NCBI GenBank assembly: GCA_016934225.1
Contig: JAFGTH010000278.1
Location: forward strand, 1 to 9,541
Length of the DNA stretch: 9,541 nt
Source of the DNA: Lentisphaerota bacterium
GTDB lineage: Bacteria; Verrucomicrobiota; Kiritimatiellia; UBA8416; JAFGTH01
Direction of reading: 5' to 3'
How positions within the stretch are numbered: the stretch's first letter is position 1; each line of letters begins with the position of its first letter. Position numbers and translations under genes: made by a program. Below the pieces are notes generated by a model. It saw only the letters and a list, made by a program, of their open reading frames with translations. It did not search any database and was not told where the DNA came from. Shown here one piece after another: positions 1 through 7,838 of the stretch.

Positions 1-2367
1 CCAACCGCGAATTTCGCGCCAACGGAGATGACCCAACCTGCCGGTGAAGAATTATCCAATGAAAGCAATATGGTACAACCGACAGTGCGATCGCAGTTTG
101 CCGATACCGCATTCTGGACCGCCTCGCTTATGACCGACAATAACGGCGTCGCCATTGTCGAGTTTAACATGCCGGAAAATCTGACCGCTTGGAAAATGAA
201 AACGTGGGCAATGGGCCACGGCACTGTCGTCGGCGAAGGCGCATGTGAAGCAATGACAGCAAAAAACCTGGTATTGCGTCTTCAAGCGCCGCGGTTTTTC
301 GTGGAAAAAGACGAGGTCGTTCTGTCGGCTAACATTCATAACTATCTGGAAAAAACAAAAACCGTTCGCGTGATACTGGAATTGGACGGTAACTGCGCAC
401 AACCAATGACAGACACAACAATCGAAATGCGCATCGCCGACAAAGGCGAAAAACGAGTTGATTGGCGAGTCAAGATCCTGCGAGAAGGCGAAATTACCGT
501 GCGAATGAAAGCCCTCACCGATGAAGAATCGGATGCTATGGAAATGCGGTTTCCTGTGTATGTGCACGGTATGCTGAAAACGGATTCTTTCTGTGGTATT
601 ATCAGGCCCGATCAGACAAGCGCCTCCGTTGCCGTAACAGTGCCTAAAGAGCGGCGTGTAGAAGAATCACGATTGGAACTACGTTACTCCCCTACGCTCG
701 CCGGCGCCATGATTGACGCATTGCCATATCTGGTCGAATATCCTTACGGATGCACGGAACAAACGCTGAACAGGTTCCTGCCGATCGTCATAACACAAAA
801 GATTCTGAAAAATATGGGCATAGATCTCGCCGCCGTCCAACAGAAACGAGTGAATTTGAATTCGCAGGAAACCGGAGACGATGTCAAAAGGGCCGAACAA
901 TGGAAGCGATGGAACAGAAATCCGGTCTTCGATTCTGATACTGTAGAAGATATGGTTAAACAGGGACTCAAACAACTCTCCGTCATGCAACTTTCGGACG
1001 GCGGATGGGGCTGGTTTTCCGGCTGGGGCGAACATTCTTATCCCCATACGACTGCGTATGTAGTGCATGGGCTACAGATTGCCGGACAAAACGGCGTTAC
1101 TGTTGCTCCGGACATTCTGTCCGGCGGCATCAGGTGGCTGGAAAACTACCAGTCAGCCGAACTGGAGAAACTCAAAAACGCCGTAGGCGAAATCCGGCCG
1201 TGGAAAAGCCATGCCGACAACCTCGACGCCTTTATATATATGGTTCTTGCCGATGCCGGACAGGAGAACTCAGCAATGCGCGAGTTTTTGTACCGCGACA
1301 GAAACTACCTGGCCATATATGGAAAGGCCATGTTCGGGATGGCGCTCTACAAAGAAAACCGCCAGGAGGAACTCGCCATGATCGTGCGCAACATCGAGCA
1401 ATTCCTCGTCCGCGACAACGAAAATCAGACAGCCTGGCTTAACCTTCAGAACGAAAATTATTGGTGGTACTGGTACGGGAGCGAATATGAAGCGCATGCA
1501 TACTACCTAAAACTCCTGTCGCTTACTAATCCCAAGAGCGAAAAAGCCGCGGGTCTGGTAAAGTACCTGCTCAACAATCGCAAGCACGCCACCTGCTGGA
1601 ACTCGACCAGGGACACGGCAATATGCATTGAAGCGCTGGCCGATTATCTGCACGCAAGCGGAGAAGACAAACCCGATATGACGGTGGAGATCATGGTTGA
1701 TGGAGCGAAAAAAAAGGAAGCCCGGATTACGTCAGAGAATCTGTTCACGTTCGATAACAAGCTGACGCTCACCGGTCGCGCTGTTGAATCCGGAACACAT
1801 AAAATTGAGTTGTGTCGCAAGGGCAAAGGGCCTGTTTACTTCAATGTATATCTCTCAAATTTCACTCTCGAAGACCACATCACAAAAGCAGGCATGGAAA
1901 TCAAGGTCGAAAGGAAATATTATAAGCTTGAACCTGTTGATAAGACAGTCAATGCGGCAGGGTTTCGCGGACAGGTTCTTGAACAAAAAGCTGAAAAATA
2001 CAAACGTAAAGAACTGCAAAATATGTCATTGTTAAAAAGCGGCGATCTTGTGGAAATTGAATTGGAAATTGAAAGCAAGAACGACTACGAATACATCGTT
2101 TTCGAGGATATGAAAGCCGCCGGTTTTGAGCCCATTGAGACGCGTAGCGGGTATAACGGAAACGACATTGGCGCTTACATGGAATTACGAGATGAACAAA
2201 TCTGCTTTTTTGTTCGATCGCTTGACCGCGGGCGACACAGTGTATCATATCGCATGCGGGCGGAAATTCCCGGCAAGTTCAGCGCCCTTCCTGCGAAGGC
2301 TCACGCAATGTACGCTCCGGAACTGAAAGCAAATTCCAGCGAAATCAAGCTGGCAATCACGGATTAG
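1..2367 (+). CDS. Bacterial alpha-2-macroglobulin family protein, C-terminal part (5' end outside window)
   Basis: The frame is open from base 1 with no stop before TAG at 2365-2367, so the ATG at 28 is internal and the gene starts upstream. In the visible 788 residues, 29-80 form the central A2M domain (FADTAFW, then MPENLTAWKMKTWAMGHG). Codons 242-260 hold the thioester motif YPYGCTEQT, with the reactive Cys codon at 751 and the Gln codon at 760. A glycine/tryptophan-rich stretch (SDGGWGWFSGWGEHSYPH, about 990-1045) lies in the helical thioester domain. The last 110 residues match the terminal MG10/receptor-like domain (FEDMKAAGFEPI, RAEIPGKFSALPA, AMYAPEL). Such proteins are known as cell-envelope protease traps, usually lipoproteins; the signal peptide would be upstream and is not visible. 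Many bacterial homologues sit beside a penicillin-binding protein 1C gene, but none lies downstream here. Family assignment is secure; localisation is inferred. Confidence 0.93.
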   Translation, partial: PTANFAPTEMTQPAGEELSNESNMVQPTVRSQFADTAFWTASLMTDNNGVAIVEFNMPENLTAWKMKTWAMGHGTVVGEGACEAMTAKNLVLRLQAPRFFVEKDEVVLSANIHNYLEKTKTVRVILELDGNCAQPMTDTTIEMRIADKGEKRVDWRVKILREGEITVRMKALTDEESDAMEMRFPVYVHGMLKTDSFCGIIRPDQTSASVAVTVPKERRVEESRLELRYSPTLAGAMIDALPYLVEYPYGCTEQTLNRFLPIVITQKILKNMGIDLAAVQQKRVNLNSQETGDDVKRAEQWKRWNRNPVFDSDTVEDMVKQGLKQLSVMQLSDGGWGWFSGWGEHSYPHTTAYVVHGLQIAGQNGVTVAPDILSGGIRWLENYQSAELEKLKNAVGEIRPWKSHADNLDAFIYMVLADAGQENSAMREFLYRDRNYLAIYGKAMFGMALYKENRQEELAMIVRNIEQFLVRDNENQTAWLNLQNENYWWYWYGSEYEAHAYYLKLLSLTNPKSEKAAGLVKYLLNNRKHATCWNSTRDTAICIEALADYLHASGEDKPDMTVEIMVDGAKKKEARITSENLFTFDNKLTLTGRAVESGTHKIELCRKGKGPVYFNVYLSNFTLEDHITKAGMEIKVERKYYKLEPVDKTVNAAGFRGQVLEQKAEKYKRKELQNMSLLKSGDLVEIELEIESKNDYEYIVFEDMKAAGFEPIETRSGYNGNDIGAYMELRDEQICFFVRSLDRGRHSVSYRMRAEIPGKFSALPAKAHAMYAPELKANSSEIKLAITD

Positions 2368-2371
2368 TGTC

Positions 2372-2414
2372 TTTCGTTTCTGATCATTCAAATGCAATAT
2401 CAGACGAAACGAAA
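2372..2414 (+). terminator. Imperfect hairpin just after the macroglobulin stop codon, possible terminator
   Basis: The left arm (2372-2384, TTTCGTTTCTGAT) pairs with the right arm (2399-2414), which carries a 3-base bulge: six then seven base pairs around a 14-base loop. It begins 5 bases after the stop codon, where a transcription terminator would be expected. The stem is only moderately GC-rich and no long T run follows, so it is at best a weak intrinsic terminator, or simply a 3' end stabilising hairpin. Confidence 0.35.
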
Positions 2415-2469
2415 TAATGTTTCCAGATCCCGCGTCTTTGCCATTTGCCTTCCCTCCGCCTTATTACAT

Positions 2470-2484
2470 GATGTGTCGCACATC
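2470..2484. promoter_or_regulatory. 15-bp dyad in the macroglobulin-lactonase gap
   Basis: GATGTG at 2470-2475 is a perfect inverted repeat of CACATC at 2479-2484, separated by TCG. No T run follows, which argues against a terminator. It lies about 110-125 bases upstream of the lactonase start, within reach of an operator for the downstream cluster. A short dyad like this can occur by chance, and no regulator gene is nearby to name. Confidence 0.3.
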
Positions 2485-2512
2485 CTCCTTTGAAACTCCA
2501 TTATTTTGTTCG

Positions 2513-2538
2513 GAATGTTGAATTCATGTTCAATATTC
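2513..2538. promoter_or_regulatory. 26-bp dyad upstream of the lactonase-transporter cluster
   Basis: The arms are GAATGTTGAA (2513-2522) and TTCAATATTC (2529-2538), with a 6-base centre TTCATG. Nine of ten positions pair perfectly and the tenth is a G-T pair. The dyad ends 37 bases before the GTG at 2576 and 55 bases before the ATG at 2594, a typical operator position. A five-T run occurs at 2543-2547, so an AU-rich terminator for upstream transcription is the alternative. I see no convincing -35/-10 pair around it. Confidence 0.38.
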
Positions 2539-2593
2539 ATGGCTTTTTCAATCAAATTGGTGTAGCAAATCAATTGTGATAACAGATAAAGAA

Positions 2594-3637
2594 ATGCTGG
2601 TTTTCATCGGCTCATGTCCAATGAACGATAATGCCGGCATCTATACATTCCGGTTTAATGTTCAGAGCGGACGGTTAACACCCACAGACCATTATTTTCG
2701 GGCGGAAAATCCGTCGTTTCTGGCCGTTAATAAAACAAATAATCGTCTCTATTCCGTCGGTGAGCGCGAGCAAGGCATCGTCCGAGCGTTCTCTATCAAC
2801 GGAACTACCGGAGAACTGACACTGATTAACACACAAACAACCGGCGGCAAAGGTCCGTGCCACTTAACCATAGATAGCCATGCCAATGTTCTGTTTGCCG
2901 CAAACTACAGAAGCGGCAGTGTATCCTCAATGCCCATATTGCCGAATGGAGCTATCGGTTCCGCCTCAAGTGTAATCCTCCACGAAGGTTCAAGCGTTAT
3001 ACCGGACCGGCAAGGCGAACCGCATCCACATTCAACGGTTCTGTCTCCGGACGAACAATTCGTATTCGTTCAGGATCTTGGAACCGACAAAATAATGATT
3101 TATAGACTCGATATCGCTACCGCAAAACTTGCGCCAAGCAACCCGCCTTACGTCGCAACAGCTGCCGGTTCAGGGCCACGTCATTTTGTTTTCCATCCTG
3201 ACGGCAAACGCGCATATCTGATCAACGAACTGAACAACACAATTATTGCCTACGACTACGACGCGGCTCGCGGCAATTTGCGTGAATTTCAGACAATCTC
3301 GGCGCTTCCTTCCGATTTTACGGGCGAGAGTTATTGCGCCGATATTCATATTCATCCTTCGCGAAAATTTCTATACGGATCCAATCGCGGGCACGACAGC
3401 ATTGCGATCTTTCGTATTGAGGAGAATACCGGCCGGTTAACATTGCTCGGGTTTGAATCAACACGAGGCGGCTATCCTCGAAATTTTATCATTGATCCGA
3501 CAGGCATGTTTATGATTGTTACAAATCAGCGCGGCGACAATGTCGTTGTCTTCCATATCAATCAGAGAACCGGAATGTTAAAACCGACAGGCCAGGTTCT
3601 GACGCTTTCAGTTCCGCTGGGAATCAGGATGCTGTAG
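2594..3637 (+). CDS. Beta-propeller lactonase, 6-phosphogluconolactonase (YkgB/COG2706) family
   Basis: The product has 347 residues, close to the family's usual 330-350, with no signal peptide, so it is likely cytoplasmic. Seven-bladed propeller motifs run through it: FIGSCPMNDNAGIYTF (4-19), GGKGPCHLTID (84-94), ANYRSGSVSSMPI (103-115), PHPHSTVLSPD (144-154), GSGPRHFVFHPDGK (192-205), IHIHPSRKFLYGSNRGHDS (251-269) and PRNFIIDPTGMF (295-306). Characterised members hydrolyse 6-phosphogluconolactone in the pentose phosphate pathway; others act on related lactones, so the exact substrate is open. I chose the ATG at 2594 because relatives begin with a short stretch leading straight into the first blade strand. 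A GTG at 2576 in frame would add six residues, and neither start has a clear Shine-Dalgarno. The stop codon abuts the next gene's ATG, making this the first gene of the transporter cluster. Confidence 0.9.
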   Translation: MLVFIGSCPMNDNAGIYTFRFNVQSGRLTPTDHYFRAENPSFLAVNKTNNRLYSVGEREQGIVRAFSINGTTGELTLINTQTTGGKGPCHLTIDSHANVLFAANYRSGSVSSMPILPNGAIGSASSVILHEGSSVIPDRQGEPHPHSTVLSPDEQFVFVQDLGTDKIMIYRLDIATAKLAPSNPPYVATAAGSGPRHFVFHPDGKRAYLINELNNTIIAYDYDAARGNLREFQTISALPSDFTGESYCADIHIHPSRKFLYGSNRGHDSIAIFRIEENTGRLTLLGFESTRGGYPRNFIIDPTGMFMIVTNQRGDNVVVFHINQRTGMLKPTGQVLTLSVPLGIRML

Positions 3638-5032
3638 ATGCGATACTTGAGCAGTATTCTTTTTCTGGTTGTTGCGGCATTGCCGTATATCTCAATGCTG
3701 CCTCGCAACATTGGAAACACGCGTCAACCTCAAGCCGATGAGAAATTGATCATAATATCTCCACACCGGCGCGAAGTGGAGCAGGAATACAGCCGCGGTT
3801 TTTATGAATGGATGTTGACGCGCTATAATCGCAGGGTTCAAATAGAATGGCTTGATGTAGGCGGCACATCGAAAATCATGAAAGATCTCGAATCAAGATA
3901 CGCCTCAAATCCGCATTCTCCAGGAGTTGACCTGCTTTTCGGCGGCGGTATTACCCCATACTATCAGGCTCTTGAACACGACTGGCTGCGGAAAACAGAT
4001 CTACCGAATGATGTGTTGTCGCCTGTTCCGGCAATCTGCGCAGGGGCTCCGGTATACGACCCCGATATGAGATGGTTCGGTGTGGCATTGAGCGGTTTCG
4101 GCATCATTTACAACCGCATCCTGATAAACCGTTTAGGAATGTCGGTTCCGGAAACATGGGAAGCGTTGGGCCGACCGGAATATTTGTCATGGATTGCTTC
4201 GGGCGACCCACGCTCAAGCGGATCGGTGCATATGTGTTATGAAATAATTCTGCAAGTTTATGGCTTCGAAGACGGTTGGCGCCTCATTACCAGAATTTGC
4301 GCAAATGTTCGAAGGTTTGGCGAAAGTGGCGGTGTTGTGCCGCGCGAAGTCGCTTCCGGAGACGTAGTCGCCGGAATGGTTATAGACCAATATGCCCAGA
4401 CAGTGATTGATTCTATCGGTTCCGACGCGCTTGGTTTCATTCTACCTAGAGATGCCACCGTTATTGGGGCCGACGCTGTGGCAGTTCTGCAAGGGGCGCC
4501 GTCTCCCGAACTTGCCGAATTATTCATCAGGTATATTCTGTCTGAAGAAGGACAGCGAATTCTGTTTCAGAACAAAGGCGTTAACGGACAACGCAATTCA
4601 TTACATCGTTTACCAGTCATCAAATCACTCTATAACCAACCCGACGCGCCACAGTCACGACCTTATGACTACACCGGCGACTTTGTTTATGATAATGCGA
4701 AAGGCGGCCGCAGATGGAATCTGATTAACGATATGATAGGCGTTCGGCTAATAGACGCGCATTCCGATCTGGTTCAAGCGTGGAAAGCCGTGGTTGAGAC
4801 GGGAATGCATCCTGAATTGGTGTCCGCATTATGCGCTCCTCCCATGCCGGAATCCCAATTCGATGAACTCGCAAAACGATGGAACGATCCCAGGGAACGG
4901 GTCACTATCACGCTGGCCTGGGCTAATGAAGCAACACGACTTTATAACAACATTACTATGCGCGCAAAACAGTATTCGCAAGCGAAAGTTTCCAACTCCG
5001 ACGAGAGAAAGAAGAAATATGCACTCCAATAA
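3638..5032 (+). CDS. ABC transporter periplasmic solute-binding protein (COG1840, AfuA/FbpA-like)
   Basis: The product has 464 residues. A hydrophobic N-terminus (about 3-20, SSILFLVVAALPYISM) reads as a signal peptide or membrane anchor; there is no lipobox cysteine. The binding fold starts near 37 (LIIISPHRREVEQEYSRGF), continues through VDLLFGGG (97-104) and SGFGIIYNR (152-160), and runs to IGADAVAVLQGAPSPELAELF (276-296) and LSEEGQRI (301-308). It should bind substrate outside the inner membrane and deliver it to the permease encoded two genes downstream. Homologues are often annotated ferric-iron-binding, but the hinge-proximal segment here reads VIDQYAQT (248-255), with one tyrosine and not an adjacent pair. 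Residues after about 340 form a long polar tail beyond the usual domain. ATG directly follows the lactonase stop, with AGGA at 3626-3629 as ribosome site. Family is secure; substrate unknown. Confidence 0.88.
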   Translation: MRYLSSILFLVVAALPYISMLPRNIGNTRQPQADEKLIIISPHRREVEQEYSRGFYEWMLTRYNRRVQIEWLDVGGTSKIMKDLESRYASNPHSPGVDLLFGGGITPYYQALEHDWLRKTDLPNDVLSPVPAICAGAPVYDPDMRWFGVALSGFGIIYNRILINRLGMSVPETWEALGRPEYLSWIASGDPRSSGSVHMCYEIILQVYGFEDGWRLITRICANVRRFGESGGVVPREVASGDVVAGMVIDQYAQTVIDSIGSDALGFILPRDATVIGADAVAVLQGAPSPELAELFIRYILSEEGQRILFQNKGVNGQRNSLHRLPVIKSLYNQPDAPQSRPYDYTGDFVYDNAKGGRRWNLINDMIGVRLIDAHSDLVQAWKAVVETGMHPELVSALCAPPMPESQFDELAKRWNDPRERVTITLAWANEATRLYNNITMRAKQYSQAKVSNSDERKKKYALQ

Positions 5033-6092
5033 TAGCAGTATGATCGAAGTTCGGAATATAGCCAAACGTTTCGGTTCGGTTACAGCCCTGGACAACATCA
5101 GGTTTTCCGTCAGCCGTGGCGAATTGTTTTTTCTGCTTGGCCCATCAGGATGCGGCAAAACGACAATGCTGAGAATTCTGGCCGGACTTGAAACTCAGGA
5201 CAAAGGCTCAATTCTTTATAACGGAAAGGACGTCGCGGAATTGCCTCCACACAAGCGAGGAGCGCCAATGGTGTTTCAGAATTACGCGCTCTGGCCGCAT
5301 ATGTCCGTTTACGAAAATGTGGCATTCGGTCTTGTCGAATCAAAAACGCCCAAAAAAGAAATCGTGGCGCGAGTCAATCAGGCGCTGGAACAAGTCAATC
5401 TTTTCGGCATGGGCAATCGAATGCCGAACCAGCTTTCCGGAGGACAACAGCAACGTGTCGTATTAGCGCGTGCGCTTGTCATGAATCCTCATACTGTGCT
5501 GCTTGACGAACCTCTCTCCAATCTGGACGCCAAACTCCGTTCCGAAATGCGGGAAGAAATAGAAGCGTTGCATAAAAACACCGACATAACTTTCATTTAC
5601 GTTACACATGATCAGATCGAAGCCTTGTCGCTTGCGGATAGAATGGCCATGATGGACAACGGTAAAATTTGCGCCATTGGAACGCCGAGCGCCCTGTACC
5701 ATCGGCCGCCATCGCTTTTCTGCGCAACCTTTCTCGGGGAAGCCAATGCCCTGCAGGGCACGGTTCTAAACGTCGTCGGTAATATGGTAATTACGGATAC
5801 CGCGATTGGTAAAATCAAAGCGGTATATCAAGGCAATACGCCCACAATCGGAACGTCGGTCAATTGCATAATCCGTCCGGAGAATATCAGAATTGACGGA
5901 GCCGGCGATAACTCCGCGCAAGCGATAATATTATCATCACGAATGACCGGCGCGACAACAACGCTTTTGCTCGATGTGAACGGCACAATACTAAGAGCCG
6001 TCATGCTGAACGAATATGGATCGAATCCGGCGGCAGGCACAATGGTCACCGCCGTTTTTAAGGCAACTGATACTATCGTTGTGACTAGTTAG
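5019..6092 (+). CDS. ABC transporter ATP-binding protein (FbpC/PotA-like, with TOBE domain)
   Basis: The 357-residue ATPase powers the importer from the cytoplasmic side. All nucleotide-binding motifs are intact: Walker A GPSGCGKT (41-48), Q-loop glutamine 87 in VFQNYALWPH, signature LSGGQQQR (139-146), Walker B VLLDE (160-164), D-loop SNLD (167-170) and switch histidine 197 in YVTHD. Residues from about 240 form a C-terminal TOBE-like regulatory domain containing CIIRPENIRI (283-292). The frame extends upstream to 4794, but that part lies inside the binding-protein gene. ATG 5019 gives the normal family length and follows a purine-rich AGAAAGAAG stretch; ATG 5040 (starting MIEVRNIAKRFGSV) is a possible alternative. 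The gene overlaps the binding-protein gene by 14 bases, suggesting translational coupling. Iron, polyamine, phosphonate and sugar-phosphate importers share this ATPase type, so it does not fix the substrate. Confidence 0.95.
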   Translation: MHSNNSSMIEVRNIAKRFGSVTALDNIRFSVSRGELFFLLGPSGCGKTTMLRILAGLETQDKGSILYNGKDVAELPPHKRGAPMVFQNYALWPHMSVYENVAFGLVESKTPKKEIVARVNQALEQVNLFGMGNRMPNQLSGGQQQRVVLARALVMNPHTVLLDEPLSNLDAKLRSEMREEIEALHKNTDITFIYVTHDQIEALSLADRMAMMDNGKICAIGTPSALYHRPPSLFCATFLGEANALQGTVLNVVGNMVITDTAIGKIKAVYQGNTPTIGTSVNCIIRPENIRIDGAGDNSAQAIILSSRMTGATTTLLLDVNGTILRAVMLNEYGSNPAAGTMVTAVFKATDTIVVTS

Positions 6093-6106
6093 GAGATATT
6101 ATTGCA

Positions 6107-7801
6107 ATGTCGGCAAGGTTTCGATCTTGGATGTTGTTTTCGGTTATTGCCCTGTTTCTAGGCGCATTCCTGCTCTGGCCGCTTGCGCATGTCTTTAGAA
6201 AGGCATTGTTCGATTCCAACGGCTTCACTGTCTTTTATTTTAAGGCGTTGGTAACCGATCCCTTGCAAATTCGCGCAATAGGAACAAGTCTTTTTATAGC
6301 TGTTATGGTTACAATCGGATGCGTGATAGTGGCTCTGCCTCCGGCGTGGCTGGTCGCCCGACGAACATTTCCGGGCAAAAATATGATCTCAGCGCTTATG
6401 CTCGTGCCTTTGATTCTTCCTCCGTTTGTCGGCGCGGTCGGCATGAAAATACTGTTTGCGCGCTCGGGATCTCTGAGCACATTGTTGATGCATATGGGCA
6501 TCGTCTCCGGACCAATTGACTGGCTTGGGCAATTCCCGCTTGTTGGAATCGTGGTCATGGAAGTTATGCATCTGTTCCCCATCCTGTACCTCAACCTTGT
6601 TGCGGCGTTGGCGAATATAGATCCGTCTCTTGAAGAAGCCGCCGGCAATCTTGGAGCATCGCCATGGCGTGTGTTCAAGAGGATAAGCCTGCCGTTGGCC
6701 GGACCCGGATTGTTTGGAGGAATTGTGTTGGTATTTATCTGGTCTTTTACCGAACTCGGAACACCGCTCGTCTTCGGATACCGCCGCGTATTGCCCGTTA
6801 TGATTTATGACAGCGTCAGTGAAGTCGGTACAAATCCGATGGGATACGCCCAAGTGACGCTCGTTCTGATAATTTCAGCGCTCGGTTTCTGGGTCAGCAA
6901 ATACATATCGGGTAATCGCGGCAATGTTGCTACGCTCGGGCGACTCAGCGTCTCGACAAAGGAGAAAGCATTGTCGCTGCCCGGTATGTTGGCAACTTAC
7001 ACACTGTTTGGAATTGTACTTTTTGTTGCAACACTGCCGCATATAAGCGTCATACTCGTATCATGCGGCAAACGCTGGTTCCTTACAGTTCTGCCGGAAG
7101 AATTCACGCTTGCGTTCTTTGGACGGGCGCTAAGCATGGAACTGACGCAAACAGCTCTGTTCAACAGCCTTTTCCTTTCAATATGCGCAGCAACGCTCGA
7201 TGTATTTATGGGGTTTTCCATCGCTTGGCTTTGCGTTCGAAGCCGGATACGCGGAGGAGATCTGCTTGATACCCTGGCGATGCTTCCGTTGGCCGTTCCC
7301 GGTATCGTTATAGCTTTCGGCTACCTTGGCTGTTTTTCCGGTCACTTCCCAAATACTTATCTGGATCCTCGCTTCAACCCCATGCTGCTTCTGATCGCGA
7401 GCTATTCCATACGACGGCTCCCGTACATTGTGCGTGCGATTCACGCCGGACTGCAACAGGTAAGCAGCGCCTATGAGGACGCAGCAGCCAATCTCGGCGC
7501 AACACCGTTGCGCATCATCAGGCGCATCACACTCCCGCTGGTTGCGGCCAATCTGCTGGCCGGAGCCATACTCTGCTTCGCTTTTTCCATGCTCGAAGTC
7601 GCCGATAGCATTATTCTGGCGCAGACAGAACGATTTTACCCGATCACCAAGGCAATATATGCGCTTATGGACATACTGGAAAACGGCGTTAATGTTGCCG
7701 CTGCGCTCGGAGTATGGGCCATGGCGCTACTCGGCGCCGCAATGCTCTGGGCCTCATGTTTGCTTGGCAAAAAAATGGGCCAGATGTTCCACGCATCCTG
7801 A
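6107..7801 (+). CDS. Fused double-domain ABC permease (COG1178-like)
   Basis: The 564-residue inner-membrane protein contains two permease domains in one chain, the usual form for ferric/thiamine/phosphonate-type importers. About twelve hydrophobic segments are visible, for example near 8-28, 58-80, 140-168, 200-216, 245-265, 295-318, 384-410, 480-496 and 530-552. Each half has the cytoplasmic EAA loop that docks on the ATPase: LEEAAGNLGASPWRVFKRI (175-193), then LP, in the first half, and YEDAAANLGATPLRIIRRI (456-474), then LP, in the second. The ATG has a good Shine-Dalgarno, AGGAGA at 6091-6096, ten bases upstream. It starts 14 bases after the ATPase stop, so the two are cotranscribed. It is the last gene of the cluster and faces the oxidoreductase gene tail to tail. 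The fold and partner genes are clear; the substrate is not readable from the sequence. Confidence 0.94.
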   Translation: MSARFRSWMLFSVIALFLGAFLLWPLAHVFRKALFDSNGFTVFYFKALVTDPLQIRAIGTSLFIAVMVTIGCVIVALPPAWLVARRTFPGKNMISALMLVPLILPPFVGAVGMKILFARSGSLSTLLMHMGIVSGPIDWLGQFPLVGIVVMEVMHLFPILYLNLVAALANIDPSLEEAAGNLGASPWRVFKRISLPLAGPGLFGGIVLVFIWSFTELGTPLVFGYRRVLPVMIYDSVSEVGTNPMGYAQVTLVLIISALGFWVSKYISGNRGNVATLGRLSVSTKEKALSLPGMLATYTLFGIVLFVATLPHISVILVSCGKRWFLTVLPEEFTLAFFGRALSMELTQTALFNSLFLSICAATLDVFMGFSIAWLCVRSRIRGGDLLDTLAMLPLAVPGIVIAFGYLGCFSGHFPNTYLDPRFNPMLLLIASYSIRRLPYIVRAIHAGLQQVSSAYEDAAANLGATPLRIIRRITLPLVAANLLAGAILCFAFSMLEVADSIILAQTERFYPITKAIYALMDILENGVNVAAALGVWAMALLGAAMLWASCLLGKKMGQMFHAS

Positions 7802-7838
7802 ACCCCGTCATAATCGTCTTATACTGCTACCATCGGCA
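7802..7838. other. Convergent gap between permease and oxidoreductase genes
   Basis: Thirty-seven bases separate the two facing stop codons. I looked for a bidirectional hairpin terminator and saw no convincing stem or T run within it. Transcription of one or both units may therefore end inside the neighbouring gene, or by a Rho-type mechanism. Confidence 0.5.

Noticed and set aside
52..567. 171-residue open frame on the minus strand inside the macroglobulin gene
   Set aside because: It is antisense to strongly conserved A2M coding sequence. Its translation is rich in His, Phe and Cys with no recognisable domain, typical of a shadow frame.
1005..1442. 145-residue plus-strand frame overlapping the macroglobulin gene
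   Set aside because: It runs in another frame through the conserved thioester domain, is Arg-rich and of low plausibility, and has no independent motif.
4794..5018. Possible 75-residue N-terminal extension of the ATPase
   Set aside because: It lies wholly within the binding-protein gene in another frame. The ABC fold begins right after the ATG at 5019/5040, and family length fits the shorter form.
6389..6853. Minus-strand frame of 154 residues opposite the permease (with another at 6235-6678)
   Set aside because: Antisense to conserved permease helices and the EAA loop; composition is polar and lacks any domain.
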